Assembly: GCA_006226425.1 (NCBI GenBank) | Contig: SBGX01000015.1 | Location: 1 to 56,783, forward strand | Reading direction: 5' to 3' | Source: Bacteroidota bacterium | GTDB lineage: Bacteria; Bacteroidota; Bacteroidia; Flavobacteriales_D; Crocinitomicaceae | DNA: 56,783 nucleotides | Shown: positions 41,125 to 49,945 of the stretch, piece after piece | How positions within the stretch are numbered: position 1 is the first letter of the stretch | How the letters are laid out: every line of letters starts with the position of its first letter | The notes under the pieces: model-generated | What the model was told of the DNA's origin: nothing | Databases searched by the model: none | Seen by the model: the letters and a program-made list of their open reading frames with translations, nothing else | Made by a program: the position numbers and the translations under genes

Positions 41125-44060
41125 TCAAACACCTGTGGTCCTTTCTCTTCGGAATCATCCCTTTCCTGGGATTTTCGCAGAGCTACACCTTTTCCACATA
41201 TTCCATTGCAGACGGTTTGGCCCAAAGTCAGGTCACTGCCATTCATGAAGATGCCAACGGTTATTTATGGGTCGGTACACTTGGAGGCCTCAGTTCCTTC
41301 AATGGAGGTGCTTTTCAAAATTATTCGGCTGAAGATGGTTTACTTAACAACCGTATCACCGCCTTGTACCCCGAAAATGAACGTCTCTGGATTGGACACG
41401 AAAACGGCATCTCTATTTATCATCAAAAAAAATTCAGTCATTGGGTCCTCCCCGACAAAAAAAACACGACTTCTGTCTCTGGAATCATTAACTTCCAACA
41501 GCAATCCCTCATAGCCACCAACGGAAGTGGCTTGTTTATTTTCAAGGACAATCAACTGGCATCCTTAAAGAGCTTTCAGGACGCCGACCAAAACAGGATT
41601 CGGGCCGTTGCCCAGGCCGGAGGCAGGCTTTTTCTTGCCAGTCGGGCTGGACTGATAGTTACCCGGGATCTGAAGCACTTTCACCGAATCCCGGATCAGC
41701 TAGGACTCAACTTAACCGATGTTGTACCTTACCAAAATAAGCTCATCCTGAGTACAACAGATGGGAGAATTGTAGAATACGACCTCATCCAAAAGAAATT
41801 TCGGGTCATTTATGAACTCCCGCAACTCGTCTTTATTAACGACTGTCAGGTAAATCAGGATGGAAGCATCTGGGTGACCAGTGAATTGGGCCTTTCTTAT
41901 TTAAGCAAAGGAAACCAACAGCTTCTCATTGACGAATCCAATGGCTTGCCATTCAATCACGTTTCCTGTATTTACACCGACATCAATCAAACACTTTGGC
42001 TTGGGTCCGAAGGAAAGGGCCTCTTTTATTTTGCAGGCAGACATGTTAATTTTTTCAATAAGAAATATGGTTTTCCAAGTGATCTTGTCACTTCCGTTAC
42101 ACAATTGAAGGATGGTACGTTCTTCTTCGGGACCTATGACAGCGGGCTGATTCAATATGACGAAAAAACATATCAAACTCTTGAACTCCCCAACAACACC
42201 GTTTGGGCCACCGAGGTAGATGCACAGGGTTTTCTCTGGGTTGGAACCAGCAATGCGCTCTACAAGACAAGAAACGGCAAAGTGCTGGAACAATATCAGG
42301 GAGATGAGAAGGCCACTTGTTTCCTGAAAAATCGAGATGGAACCATCCTCTGCGGCGGTTCTTTTGGAATCCTAAAAATTCAAGGAGATCAAACCAGCTT
42401 ACTCTCTCTTCCTTCCGATATGGATCAGGTTGGTACTATCCGACAATTGACCCGTTTCAAGGGACGACTTATGTGTGCCGCAGATGGTGGTGTTTTTGAG
42501 TTTCAAAATGGCCACTTCAAACGCTTTTTAAACTTTCGGCAGGGAGCCAATACGATTCACTGTGATCAAAACAATAATATTTGGATCGGGACAGAAAACG
42601 GACTCTTTTGGAGCGATGGGGAGCAAAGCAGCCGATTCTCCCTTTCAGAACAGCCCGCTGCAAATCTGATCTACTTCCTGGAATCGGACCAAAACCGCTT
42701 GTTAGTAGGGACCAACAATGGCTTGTTTCTCCTCTCCAATCTTGACAAACAACAAAATGCTCAGGTGCGATTTTTTGGAAAAGACGAAGGACTCGTTAAC
42801 CTGGAAACCAATTTTAACTCCGGTTATTTTGATCGGGACAAAAAGTTCTGGTTCGGGACAGCTGAAGGACTTGTTTGCATAGACCTCTCCGTAGCCGAAA
42901 ATCTCACGGCCGAAAAAGCTCCTTTTCTCCAGGTACTCTCTATCAAACTCAATTTCCAGGATTTCGACTACCGAAAATACTCCCGGAAGCTTAATACCCA
43001 GGGACTTCCCATGGAATTGGTGCTCCCTCCAGATAAAAACAACCTCCTGCTTGAATTGGACGGAATTGCGTTGAAACACCATAAGACACTCCGGTACGAA
43101 TACAAACTAATCGGCTTGAGTGATCAGTGGTCTCCTTCGTTTTCATCCCCTTTTATAACGCTTTCCAACCTTTCTTCGGGAAATTATCAACTGATGGTCC
43201 GGGTCAAGAACCGGTCTGGGAAAACTTCCGAAAGCTACCTGCTGAATTTGACAATCAAACCACATTTTTATAAAACCTGGTGGTTCCTGATGCTCAACGG
43301 CTTGATTCTGGCCCTCTCTATCTATGGCTTTCTTAAATTCCGAATTAATCGGGAGCGAGAAAAACAGTACAAGGAACGACTCGAATTCAAAACCCGGCTT
43401 CTGGGACTAGAACAACAGTCCCTAAATGCCAGTATGAACAGACACTTCATCTTCAATTCTCTCAATTCCATACAGTATTTCATTAATACGCAGGATCGGC
43501 GTTCTGCCAATAAATACCTGACCAACTTTGCCAAACTGATCCGTAAAAATCTGGATGCCTCTGCCGAAGTCGATAATATGGTTAGTCTGCAGCAGGAAAT
43601 GGAACGGCTTGAATTATACCTTTCACTCGAGTCCATGCGTTTCAAGGACCGTTTTGACTATCGCATTAATACCCATGACATTGACCTGGAATTGATCCGT
43701 GTTCCCAGTATGCTCTTCCAACCCTTCGTCGAAAACAGCATTATCCACGGAATTCTACCTCTTCAGGAGAGCAAGGGACAAATTAACATTGATCTGAGTA
43801 TCCACGATGAAACACTGCACGTCCTGATTGAAGACAATGGAGTTGGTATCGAAAACAGCCTAAGCAAAAAAGGGAATTTCCAGGGAGATCACCAGTCCAG
43901 AGGAATGGAAATCACTAGTAAACGCATCGGACTGCTCAAAAAATTGTCTCATTTGGAGTACGAATTAGAGGGTCCATATCAATACGATGATCCTGACCGT
44001 TCAATCAACGGAACCCGGGTTTTAATCAAAATCCCCTTGGGGGACTTGTACAATTCCTAA
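41121..44060 (+). CDS. propeller sensor histidine kinase (Reg_prop / Y_Y_Y / His_kinase)
   Basis: A 979-residue membrane kinase. Signal peptide (1-19), two-component-propeller repeats (about 30-600; YLWVGTLGGLSSFNGG, LWLGSEGKGLFYF, IWIGTENGLFW and others), a Y_Y_Y domain (about 640-710; RYEYKLIGLSDQWSP), one membrane segment (about 719-740), a coiled region, then a LytS-type His_kinase domain with NRHFIFNSLNSIQYFI (His775) and an ATPase end with FVENSIIHGILPL, VLIEDNGVGIEN and the closing GTRVLIKIPL. The G boxes look intact. It senses a periplasmic signal, often a glycan in this phylum, though no such ligand is evident. It pairs with the overlapping LytTR regulator. Confidence 0.95.
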   Translation: MIKHLWSFLFGIIPFLGFSQSYTFSTYSIADGLAQSQVTAIHEDANGYLWVGTLGGLSSFNGGAFQNYSAEDGLLNNRITALYPENERLWIGHENGISIYHQKKFSHWVLPDKKNTTSVSGIINFQQQSLIATNGSGLFIFKDNQLASLKSFQDADQNRIRAVAQAGGRLFLASRAGLIVTRDLKHFHRIPDQLGLNLTDVVPYQNKLILSTTDGRIVEYDLIQKKFRVIYELPQLVFINDCQVNQDGSIWVTSELGLSYLSKGNQQLLIDESNGLPFNHVSCIYTDINQTLWLGSEGKGLFYFAGRHVNFFNKKYGFPSDLVTSVTQLKDGTFFFGTYDSGLIQYDEKTYQTLELPNNTVWATEVDAQGFLWVGTSNALYKTRNGKVLEQYQGDEKATCFLKNRDGTILCGGSFGILKIQGDQTSLLSLPSDMDQVGTIRQLTRFKGRLMCAADGGVFEFQNGHFKRFLNFRQGANTIHCDQNNNIWIGTENGLFWSDGEQSSRFSLSEQPAANLIYFLESDQNRLLVGTNNGLFLLSNLDKQQNAQVRFFGKDEGLVNLETNFNSGYFDRDKKFWFGTAEGLVCIDLSVAENLTAEKAPFLQVLSIKLNFQDFDYRKYSRKLNTQGLPMELVLPPDKNNLLLELDGIALKHHKTLRYEYKLIGLSDQWSPSFSSPFITLSNLSSGNYQLMVRVKNRSGKTSESYLLNLTIKPHFYKTWWFLMLNGLILALSIYGFLKFRINREREKQYKERLEFKTRLLGLEQQSLNASMNRHFIFNSLNSIQYFINTQDRRSANKYLTNFAKLIRKNLDASAEVDNMVSLQQEMERLELYLSLESMRFKDRFDYRINTHDIDLELIRVPSMLFQPFVENSIIHGILPLQESKGQINIDLSIHDETLHVLIEDNGVGIENSLSKKGNFQGDHQSRGMEITSKRIGLLKKLSHLEYELEGPYQYDDPDRSINGTRVLIKIPLGDLYNS

Positions 44061-44076
44061 AGAATTCCTATATTTG
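44046..44076 (+). promoter_or_regulatory. promoter of the small glycine-rich lipoprotein
   Basis: TTG at 44046-44048 (inside the kinase gene's end), a 20-bp spacer, and TATATTTG at 44069-44076, a perfect -7 box. It is 22 bp ahead of the ATG at 44099, so the small gene does not depend on the kinase transcript. Confidence 0.5.
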
Positions 44077-44098
44077 TATGAGTTAGTGGATAAACTGT

Positions 44099-44398
44099 AT
44101 GAAGAAGTTTCGCAAAATATTGTTTTTATCATCGGTAGTGTTGGTTGCTTCCTGTCAAAAAGAAGTGATTACACCAAATGATGAGCAAGAGTTGACGCGT
44201 CCGACCTGGTCTTCAACGGATATCCCGGGTGATGAGGATATTACGCGAGGAGGAAAAGACAGTCAGGACAAAAGTGTAGTCATTATTGGAACCGGAGAAG
44301 GTGATCTCGGTAATGGTGGTAAAGGAGAAGGTGGTGGAGCAATCACTGATCCAAACAAAGACCCTGATGCCAATAAACAAAAAGGAGGAAGACGTTAA
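44099..44398 (+). CDS. small glycine-rich lipoprotein
   Basis: A 99-residue lipoprotein: leader ending VASC (Cys19), followed by a Thr/Asp-rich part (WSSTDIPGDEDITRGGKD), a strand VVIIGTGEGDLGNGG, then GKGEGGGAITDPNKDPDAN and a basic KQKGGRR end. The composition suggests a flexible, surface-exposed polypeptide. I recognise no family. It has its own promoter and a strong terminator. Confidence 0.7.
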   Translation: MKKFRKILFLSSVVLVASCQKEVITPNDEQELTRPTWSSTDIPGDEDITRGGKDSQDKSVVIIGTGEGDLGNGGKGEGGGAITDPNKDPDANKQKGGRR

Positions 44399-44427
44399 TT
44401 CAATCGAATTACGATCATTAAGATACG

Positions 44428-44457
44428 AAAGCCCCATTTGATTTGGGGCTTTTTTTA
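44428..44457 (+). terminator. intrinsic terminator
   Basis: AAAGCCCCA (44428-44436) pairs with TGGGGCTTT (44444-44452) over a 7-nt loop, followed by T's to 44456. It is a strong rho-independent terminator for the small lipoprotein gene. Confidence 0.85.
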
Positions 44458-44554
44458 TGTCTATACACTTCGAATTTGTATCTGTTTTTTGTTTGGTTAT
44501 TTTATACGTCTAAGATTCTTCATCAAACAATCAATCAGAAATACAGTTGACTCA

Positions 44555-44583
44555 TTTGCCTGAAAACAAGTTGCTTTAGTTTG
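44555..44583 (+). promoter_or_regulatory. possible promoter of the 44617 gene
   Basis: TTTG at 44555-44558, a 17-bp spacer, and TTAGTTTG at 44576-44583 (one mismatch to TAnnTTTG). The ATG at 44617 is 33 bp further on. Confidence 0.35.
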
Positions 44584-44616
44584 TATATTCATCAAATACT
44601 TGTAGTTGTTTTATAC

Positions 44617-46164
44617 ATGTCAAACAAAGTAAAAGACACCCTCCACGAACTGATTAGATACATGTCTAAATCAGAAAAGCGCTATTTCAAAGTTGTTTCT
44701 TCCAGACACACTATTGGAGACGAAAATAAATACACCGTGCTCTTTGATTTTATTGATCGGCAAAAGGAATACGATGAACAGGCCATTTTCGAACATTTCA
44801 AGGGAGAAGCATTCCTGAATAAGTTTTCAATCACCAAGAAGAGACTCTATGATCATATTATCGCTGCGCTGGATCAATTCCATAGTTCAAAGTCCTGTGA
44901 AGCTCAAATCTACAAGCTACTAAATGGTGCCGAAATCCTATATCAAAAATCTCTTTATAACCAGAGTTTGAGACAACTTCGAAGTGCCGAAAAACTGGCT
45001 CTCAAGCACCATAAATACAACTTACTTGGCGAGGTAAACTTTAAGCTGAAACGGATCTATGAAAGTATTGGTGGACAAAGCGAAGACACAATAGAAGAAT
45101 TGCTAAAAAAAGACCTCGATTATCACCATAAAAGCATGACTTACGATCAGCTCTGGAATCTGAAAAGTCGTCTTTTTGCCCTGCTTTCTTCCAAAGGGGT
45201 CTCCCGATCCGAACAAGATTTAGAGCTTTTCAAACAACTGATGGACCAACTAGCGGAATCTCCGGGCAACGAGTCCCATTTTTACTTCGATTCGAAATAC
45301 CTCTACAACCACCTTTATAGCGCCTATCACTTCGCTACCAATGAATTTGAAGCGTGTTATCATTATCTTTCCGAGAACATCCTCCTGCTGGAAAAAGATC
45401 AAAAGGCAATAGCGGAACAGCCCAACCGGTATTTTTCCGTGCTGAGCAATTTCATTTATGTCGCTTTTCGACTCAATAAGCATTCTGAAATGCAGGAGGC
45501 GCAAATGAAGCTAAAAAAGCTTTCCGAACAGGCCCTGCTCATCTCCAATGAGGATTTAGAAATTAAAATTTTCTCCAGCCTGCACAGCATCGATCTAACC
45601 ATTTATATGATGCAGGGAAAATTAGAAGATGCGGCTACTTTAATTCCAATCGTTGAAAACGGATTATTGACATATCAGGACAAAATTCCCGCTCAACGAA
45701 AGGCTTTTCTAAACTTCAAAATCGCCTGTGTGCACTTCGCACGAAATGAGTTCCATGAAGCCCTGAAATGGATCAATCAAATTCTCAACGACCCAGGCCT
45801 GGACCGCCAGGAAGACCTCGTTTCCTTTGCACACATCATCAGCCTGCTGATCCATTTCGAAATGAAAAATAGTACGATCATGCAGTACGTTCTTCGAAAT
45901 ACGCAACGTTATTTGAAATCACGAAACCGGATGTATGCCTTTGAAGAGCTTTTCCTGAAGTTTATCAATAAGATGAGTAAGAAAAATAATCAGATCGAAC
46001 AGGAAGAACTTTGGGAAGAACTGTTCAATGAATTAACTGGTTTTCAGGATCATCAACTCGAGCGGGTTGCCTTCGAGTACTTCGATTTTGTCACCTGGGC
46101 GGAAGCCAAGGCTCAACGGAAGTCTTTTGAGAAACTAACCCGGCAAAAAATTTTAGCCGCATAG
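44617..46164 (+). CDS. conserved helical (TPR-like) protein of unknown function
   Basis: A 515-residue cytoplasmic protein from the ATG at 44617 (MSNKVKDTLHELIRYMSKSE); the frame opens upstream with a TTG that adds 12 residues, not likely used. The sequence is helical throughout with TPR-like spacing, such as LYNQSLRQLRSAEKLALKHH and RNEFHEALKWINQILND. The N-terminus LHELIRYMSKSEKRYFK and the segment FLNKFSITKKRLYDHIIAAL are conserved-looking features that I believe occur in other Bacteroidota proteins of similar size, but no function is known to me. It may be a scaffold. Confidence 0.75.
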   Translation: MSNKVKDTLHELIRYMSKSEKRYFKVVSSRHTIGDENKYTVLFDFIDRQKEYDEQAIFEHFKGEAFLNKFSITKKRLYDHIIAALDQFHSSKSCEAQIYKLLNGAEILYQKSLYNQSLRQLRSAEKLALKHHKYNLLGEVNFKLKRIYESIGGQSEDTIEELLKKDLDYHHKSMTYDQLWNLKSRLFALLSSKGVSRSEQDLELFKQLMDQLAESPGNESHFYFDSKYLYNHLYSAYHFATNEFEACYHYLSENILLLEKDQKAIAEQPNRYFSVLSNFIYVAFRLNKHSEMQEAQMKLKKLSEQALLISNEDLEIKIFSSLHSIDLTIYMMQGKLEDAATLIPIVENGLLTYQDKIPAQRKAFLNFKIACVHFARNEFHEALKWINQILNDPGLDRQEDLVSFAHIISLLIHFEMKNSTIMQYVLRNTQRYLKSRNRMYAFEELFLKFINKMSKKNNQIEQEELWEELFNELTGFQDHQLERVAFEYFDFVTWAEAKAQRKSFEKLTRQKILAA

Positions 46165-46178
46165 CCAATGTGATTTGC

Positions 46179-46186
46179 TATTTTTG
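46179..46186 (+). promoter_or_regulatory. -7 box of a leaderless gene (GtrA)
   Basis: TATTTTTG ends 6 nt before the ATG at 46193. The transcript should have almost no leader. Confidence 0.45.
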
Positions 46187-46192
46187 CCGCCT

Positions 46193-46657
46193 ATGGTCCG
46201 TTTGATTACACGTATTCTGGATTTCTTTTATCCTCTGGCCAAGCCCTTCATGAACAGGCAAACCTATTACTATGCCGCCTGCGGTGGTGCAAACACCCTG
46301 CTTGGCTTTGTCATCTACTACCTGTGCTTTCACTACTTCTTACACGAAGAAAACCTGGACGTTGGCTTTTATGCCATGAAGCCTCACATTGCCTCTTTTT
46401 TTATTTCTTTCATCATCACCTTCCCCATTGGTTTTCTACTCAGTAAATACATTGTGTGGAAAGAAAGCTACCTCCGTGGCAGACAACAACTTTCCCGTCA
46501 CATTTTACTAGTGGCCGTATTCGTATTCATGAATTACGTGCTTCTCAAACTTTTTGTGGAGGTTTTTAACTGGTGGCCGCTTCCCAGCCAGGTGCTGACG
46601 ACCTCTATTATTCTAGTGTGCAGCTACCTTGCTCAAAAGTACTTTTCTTTTAAGTAA
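46193..46657 (+). CDS. GtrA family membrane protein
   Basis: A 154-residue inner-membrane protein with four membrane segments: YYYAACGGANTLLGFVIYYL, IASFFISFIITFPIGFLLSKY, HILLVAVFVFMNYVLLKL, and LTTSIILVCSYLAQKYFSF. The arrangement and the conserved ending Y..QKYFxF identify the GtrA family, which helps move lipid-linked sugars across the membrane for glycan assembly. Start: ATG at 46193, MVRLITRILDFFYP, rather than the upstream TTG at 46175, because the -7 box overlaps that region. Its end overlaps the convergent OsmC gene by 8 bp. Confidence 0.88.
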   Translation: MVRLITRILDFFYPLAKPFMNRQTYYYAACGGANTLLGFVIYYLCFHYFLHEENLDVGFYAMKPHIASFFISFIITFPIGFLLSKYIVWKESYLRGRQQLSRHILLVAVFVFMNYVLLKLFVEVFNWWPLPSQVLTTSIILVCSYLAQKYFSFK

Positions 46658-47108
46658 TTTCAGGTTCTATCCGAATTTCACAATTCACCGAATTGGCGAT
46701 GAAACAATGCTCATGAGCTTGTTCGTGCAGACTTTTTGCCAGCTCAATCTGCTCAAGGTTCTTTAGGACGATCCGTGGTTTCAAAATCACTTCTTTAAAG
46801 CGTTCCTTTGCTCCCCCCAGGACCATCATTCCAAGCGGTTGATCCTGATATTCCACCACTTCAATTCCCTGATCAGCACAAAAATGCAAATACCACAACA
46901 TGTGGCAGGAGGAAAGTGCATAGATAAAAAGTTCCTCCGGATTGTGTTTGCTACGGTCTCCACGAAACATGGGGTCCGAAGAACAAAAAAGCCTTTTTTT
47001 TCCAGCCACTTCCAGCACATGATCCCTGGAATACGAACGATAAGAACTGGTTCCCTCTCCCAGGTTCCCCGTCCATCTTACCACTATTTCATACTGATGT
47101 TCCTTCAT
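46650..47108 (-). CDS. OsmC family peroxiredoxin-like protein
   Basis: A 152-residue protein of the OsmC family, which reduce organic hydroperoxides with thiols. The two reactive cysteines are Cys68 in IYALSSCHMLWYLHFC and Cys135 in EHCFIANSVN; the start has RWTGNLGEGTSSYRSYSRDH. All are well matched. It follows thiL by 3 bp. Confidence 0.92.
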   Translation of the reverse strand: MKEHQYEIVVRWTGNLGEGTSSYRSYSRDHVLEVAGKKRLFCSSDPMFRGDRSKHNPEELFIYALSSCHMLWYLHFCADQGIEVVEYQDQPLGMMVLGGAKERFKEVILKPRIVLKNLEQIELAKSLHEQAHEHCFIANSVNCEIRIEPEIT

Positions 47109-47111
47109 GAA

Positions 47112-48146
47112 CTATTCAAAATGCTTCCACCCCTGGGCTTTCAGCTCTACCAAAGAACCTGCTTTGTCACAGAGATATATTCCACTTCCTTTTGCCGTCA
47201 TGTGACCAATCACCGTCATGTGTGGATTACTAGCCACCTTCTCATAGTCTGATTGGTCTACGGTAAATAACAATTCGTAGTCCTCTCCACCATTCAGGGC
47301 GGTTGTAATCGGATCTATTTCAAATTCTATTGCCGTAGAAGCCGTTTTTCCGTCAATCGGTACTTTCTCATCGTAAACCGTACAATTCAATTCACTCGCC
47401 TTACACAAGTGCATGATTTCGGAGGCCAATCCGTCCGAAATGTCGATCATAGACGTCGGTTTTACTTCCAGTTCTTTCAAAAAGGCGAGCACATCCTTTC
47501 GTGCTTCCGGTTTCAATTGTCTTTCCAACAGATAGTCGTATCCGTCCAGATCTGGTTGAATCTCCGGGTTCGTCTTAAACACTTCCTTTTCGCGCTCTAA
47601 TAATTGGAGTCCCATGTAGGCACCTCCCAAATCTCCTGAAACCACTAGCAAGTCATTTTCTTTTGCTCCACTGCGATACACAACTTCCTTCTTCTTTGCT
47701 CTTCCCAGCGCGGTTACCTGAATGATCAACCCTGCGCGGGAAGAAGTGGTATCGCCTCCTACCAGATCAATCTGATATAGCTCACAGGCCTTTTGAATCC
47801 CTTCGTATAATTCTTCCAGGGCCTCTACCGGAAAACGATTGGAAACAGCAATCGAAACGGTGATTTGCTCTGCCTTGCCGTTCATCGCATAAATATCTGA
47901 AAGGTTTACCATGACCGCCTTGTATCCCAGATGTTTCAAGGGCATGTACATCAGGTCAAAATGAATTCCTTCCAGCAGGCTATCTGTCGAAACCAACATT
48001 ACCTCCTCTTCATTGATTTCAATCACGGCCGCATCGTCACCCACACCTTTCAAGGTACTGGGTACCTGTGTTTTGAATCTATTTGTCAGTTTTTCGATCA
48101 GACCAAACTCTCCCAGGTCCTGCAGCTCTGTCCGCTTATCACTCAT
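47112..48146 (-). CDS. thiL: thiamine-monophosphate kinase
   Basis: A 344-residue ATP-dependent kinase that makes thiamine diphosphate from thiamine monophosphate. Motifs: GVGDDAAVIEI, VSTDSLLEGIHFDL, AVMVNLSDIYAMNG, LVGGDTTSSRAGLIIQ, VVSGDLGGAYMGLQLL, DISDGLASEIMHLCKAS and LNGGEDYELLFTV. All metal- and substrate-binding aspartates of the AIR-synthase-like fold are present. It lies downstream of metK, beyond a terminator. Confidence 0.95.
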   Translation of the reverse strand: MSDKRTELQDLGEFGLIEKLTNRFKTQVPSTLKGVGDDAAVIEINEEEVMLVSTDSLLEGIHFDLMYMPLKHLGYKAVMVNLSDIYAMNGKAEQITVSIAVSNRFPVEALEELYEGIQKACELYQIDLVGGDTTSSRAGLIIQVTALGRAKKKEVVYRSGAKENDLLVVSGDLGGAYMGLQLLEREKEVFKTNPEIQPDLDGYDYLLERQLKPEARKDVLAFLKELEVKPTSMIDISDGLASEIMHLCKASELNCTVYDEKVPIDGKTASTAIEFEIDPITTALNGGEDYELLFTVDQSDYEKVASNPHMTVIGHMTAKGSGIYLCDKAGSLVELKAQGWKHFE

Positions 48147-48165
48147 CGCTATATCATTTTAAATA

Positions 48166-48200
48166 CAAAAAGAGCCTGTCGTTAGACGACAAGCTCTTTC
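48166..48200 (-). terminator. terminator of metK
   Basis: AAAGAGC (48169-48175) pairs with GCTCTTT (48193-48199), with an inner stem TGTCGT/ACGACA (48177-48182 and 48186-48191). On the minus strand the stem is followed by a T-run, as for an intrinsic terminator. It separates metK from thiL. Confidence 0.8.
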
Positions 48201-48221
48201 TTATTATTTCATCTTACGGAA

Positions 48222-49478
48222 TTATAATCCGAAAGCTTGTTTTACTTTATCTACGTAATCCAGCTTTTCCCAGGTAAACAATTCCACTTCTTTCTCCACA
48301 GTTGTTCCGTCTGGAGCTCTGAAGGATTTCTTAACTACCTCGTTCTTTCTTCCCATGTGACCATAGGCTGCTGTTTCACTGTAAATTGGGTTTCTCAATT
48401 TCAATCGTTGCTCGATGAAATAAGGACGCATGTCAAAAATCTCTTCAACAATTCGTGCAATTTCTCCATCGGTCATGTTTACTTTCGAAGTTCCGAACGT
48501 ATCGATGAACAAACCACATGGTTTTGCCACCCCGATCGCGTAAGAAACCTGAACCAACACCTCATCACACACACCAGCTGCAACCAGGTTCTTGGCTACG
48601 TGACGTGTTGCGTATGCTGCAGAACGGTCCACTTTGGAAGGATCTTTTCCAGAGAAAGCTCCTCCTCCGTGTGCTCCTTTTCCTCCGTATGTATCTACGA
48701 TGATCTTACGCCCTGTCAGACCTGTATCCCCGTGAGGACCACCAATCACAAATTTCCCTGTTGGGTTAATGTGGTAAGTAATTTGGTCTGTAAACAATGC
48801 CTGAAGTTCTGGCTTCAATTTTGCCTTCACTCGAGGAATTACGATTTCAATGATGTCTTTCTTAATCTTATCCAACATCTCTGCCTCAGAACCGAAATCA
48901 TCATGCTGTGTTGAAACAACAACCGTATCGATTCGCTGTGGTTGGTTATCATCAGAATACTCGATTGTTACCTGTGATTTTGCATCTGGTCGCAAGTATG
49001 GAATCAAGTTTGGCTCATTGTTTCTGATGTAGGAAAGTTCCTGCAAAATTTTATGTGCCAAATCCAATGCCAATGGCATGTAATTGTCTGTCTCTTTGGT
49101 TGCGTAACCGAACATCATACCCTGATCTCCAGCTCCCTGATCTTCTGGGTTTACTCGCTCAACTCCCTGATTGATATCAGAGGACTGATCGTGAATCGCT
49201 GATAAGATTCCACAAGAAGTGGCATCAAACATATATTCAGACTTGGTATATCCGATTTTTGAAATTACATCACGTGCAATTTTCTGAACATCCAGATACG
49301 TATTTGTTTTAACTTCTCCGGCCAAAACAACCTGACCTGTAGTTACAAGGGTTTCACATGCTACCTTTGACGTTGGGTCAAAAGCCATAAAGTGATCGAT
49401 CAACGCATCTGATATTTGATCTGATACCTTATCGGGATGCCCCTCAGATACCGATTCTGATGTAAATAAATATGACAT
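48222..49478 (-). CDS. metK: S-adenosylmethionine synthetase
   Basis: A 418-residue enzyme that forms SAM from methionine and ATP. Signatures: [32 protein letters not shown], the glycine-rich loop [20 protein letters not shown], and [19 protein letters not shown]. Length is as usual for Bacteroidota. No SAM riboswitch is visible in the 113-bp upstream region; a -7 box is. Confidence 0.97.
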   Translation of the reverse strand: MSYLFTSESVSEGHPDKVSDQISDALIDHFMAFDPTSKVACETLVTTGQVVLAGEVKTNTYLDVQKIARDVISKIGYTKSEYMFDATSCGILSAIHDQSSDINQGVERVNPEDQGAGDQGMMFGYATKETDNYMPLALDLAHKILQELSYIRNNEPNLIPYLRPDAKSQVTIEYSDDNQPQRIDTVVVSTQHDDFGSEAEMLDKIKKDIIEIVIPRVKAKLKPELQALFTDQITYHINPTGKFVIGGPHGDTGLTGRKIIVDTYGGKGAHGGGAFSGKDPSKVDRSAAYATRHVAKNLVAAGVCDEVLVQVSYAIGVAKPCGLFIDTFGTSKVNMTDGEIARIVEEIFDMRPYFIEQRLKLRNPIYSETAAYGHMGRKNEVVKKSFRAPDGTTVEKEVELFTWEKLDYVDKVKQAFGL

Positions 49479-49507
49479 TCTTTGTTGAGATTAAAGATTT
49501 TAGGCAG

Positions 49508-49515
49508 CAAATTTA
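49508..49515 (-). promoter_or_regulatory. -7 box of metK
   Basis: CAAATTTA (minus: TAAATTTG) matches TAnnTTTG and is 29 bp ahead of the ATG. The -33 element is weak. Confidence 0.45.
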
Positions 49516-49591
49516 GCAAATTTTTGATCAAGTTTATCTACCCTGGGAAAATTTACTTGTCTGCGCACTTTTGTGAAGTTAATATCTCCGG

Positions 49592-49945
49592 CTAATGTCC
49601 ACCGTGTTCCATGCTTTTCATTCCTCCCGGCTGACAGCACTTTGGCAACTCTTTTTGGGCCTTTTCATTGGCCTTCACACCATCCGCATCGTATCCCAAT
49701 TCTGAGACTATCTGACGGATTTCATCTAGCGTAATCTTTGCCTCTTTGTACTTTACGGTCAATTCTTTGCTCTCTACGTTTAAATCGGCAAACACCACCC
49801 CTTTGACGTAGTTTAGCTTCTCTTCAATCCGCTCTTTACAACTTCCACATTCAGCTGAAGTCTTGATTACCGCTTCTTTCTTCTGTGCCATTACGATTCC
49901 TCCAAACAGAACCATTAAGGCTAATAACATTCCTTTTTTCATCAT
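49592..49945 (-). CDS. exported heavy-metal-associated (HMA) domain protein
   Basis: A 117-residue protein: signal peptide (cleavage after VMA, residue 20), then one HMA ferredoxin-like fold with the metal-binding CxxC at AECGSCKERIEE (Cys33, Cys36) and strands VKGVVFADLNVE and KELTVKYKEAKI. The C-terminus carries KCCQPGGMKSMEHGGH, rich in Cys, Met and His, probably a second metal site. It is a periplasmic soft-metal binding protein, probably for copper. It overlaps the TonB receptor gene by 4 bp. Confidence 0.88.
   Translation of the reverse strand: MMKKGMLLALMVLFGGIVMAQKKEAVIKTSAECGSCKERIEEKLNYVKGVVFADLNVESKELTVKYKEAKITLDEIRQIVSELGYDADGVKANEKAQKELPKCCQPGGMKSMEHGGH

Noticed and set aside
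44581-44616. 12-residue extension of the conserved helical protein
   Set aside because: It uses TTG inside the promoter region; the ATG at 44617 is better.
49479-49591. SAM riboswitch upstream of metK
   Set aside because: I looked for a SAM-I, SAM-II or SAM-IV type pattern in the 113 bp ahead of metK and saw no fitting stem arrangement.
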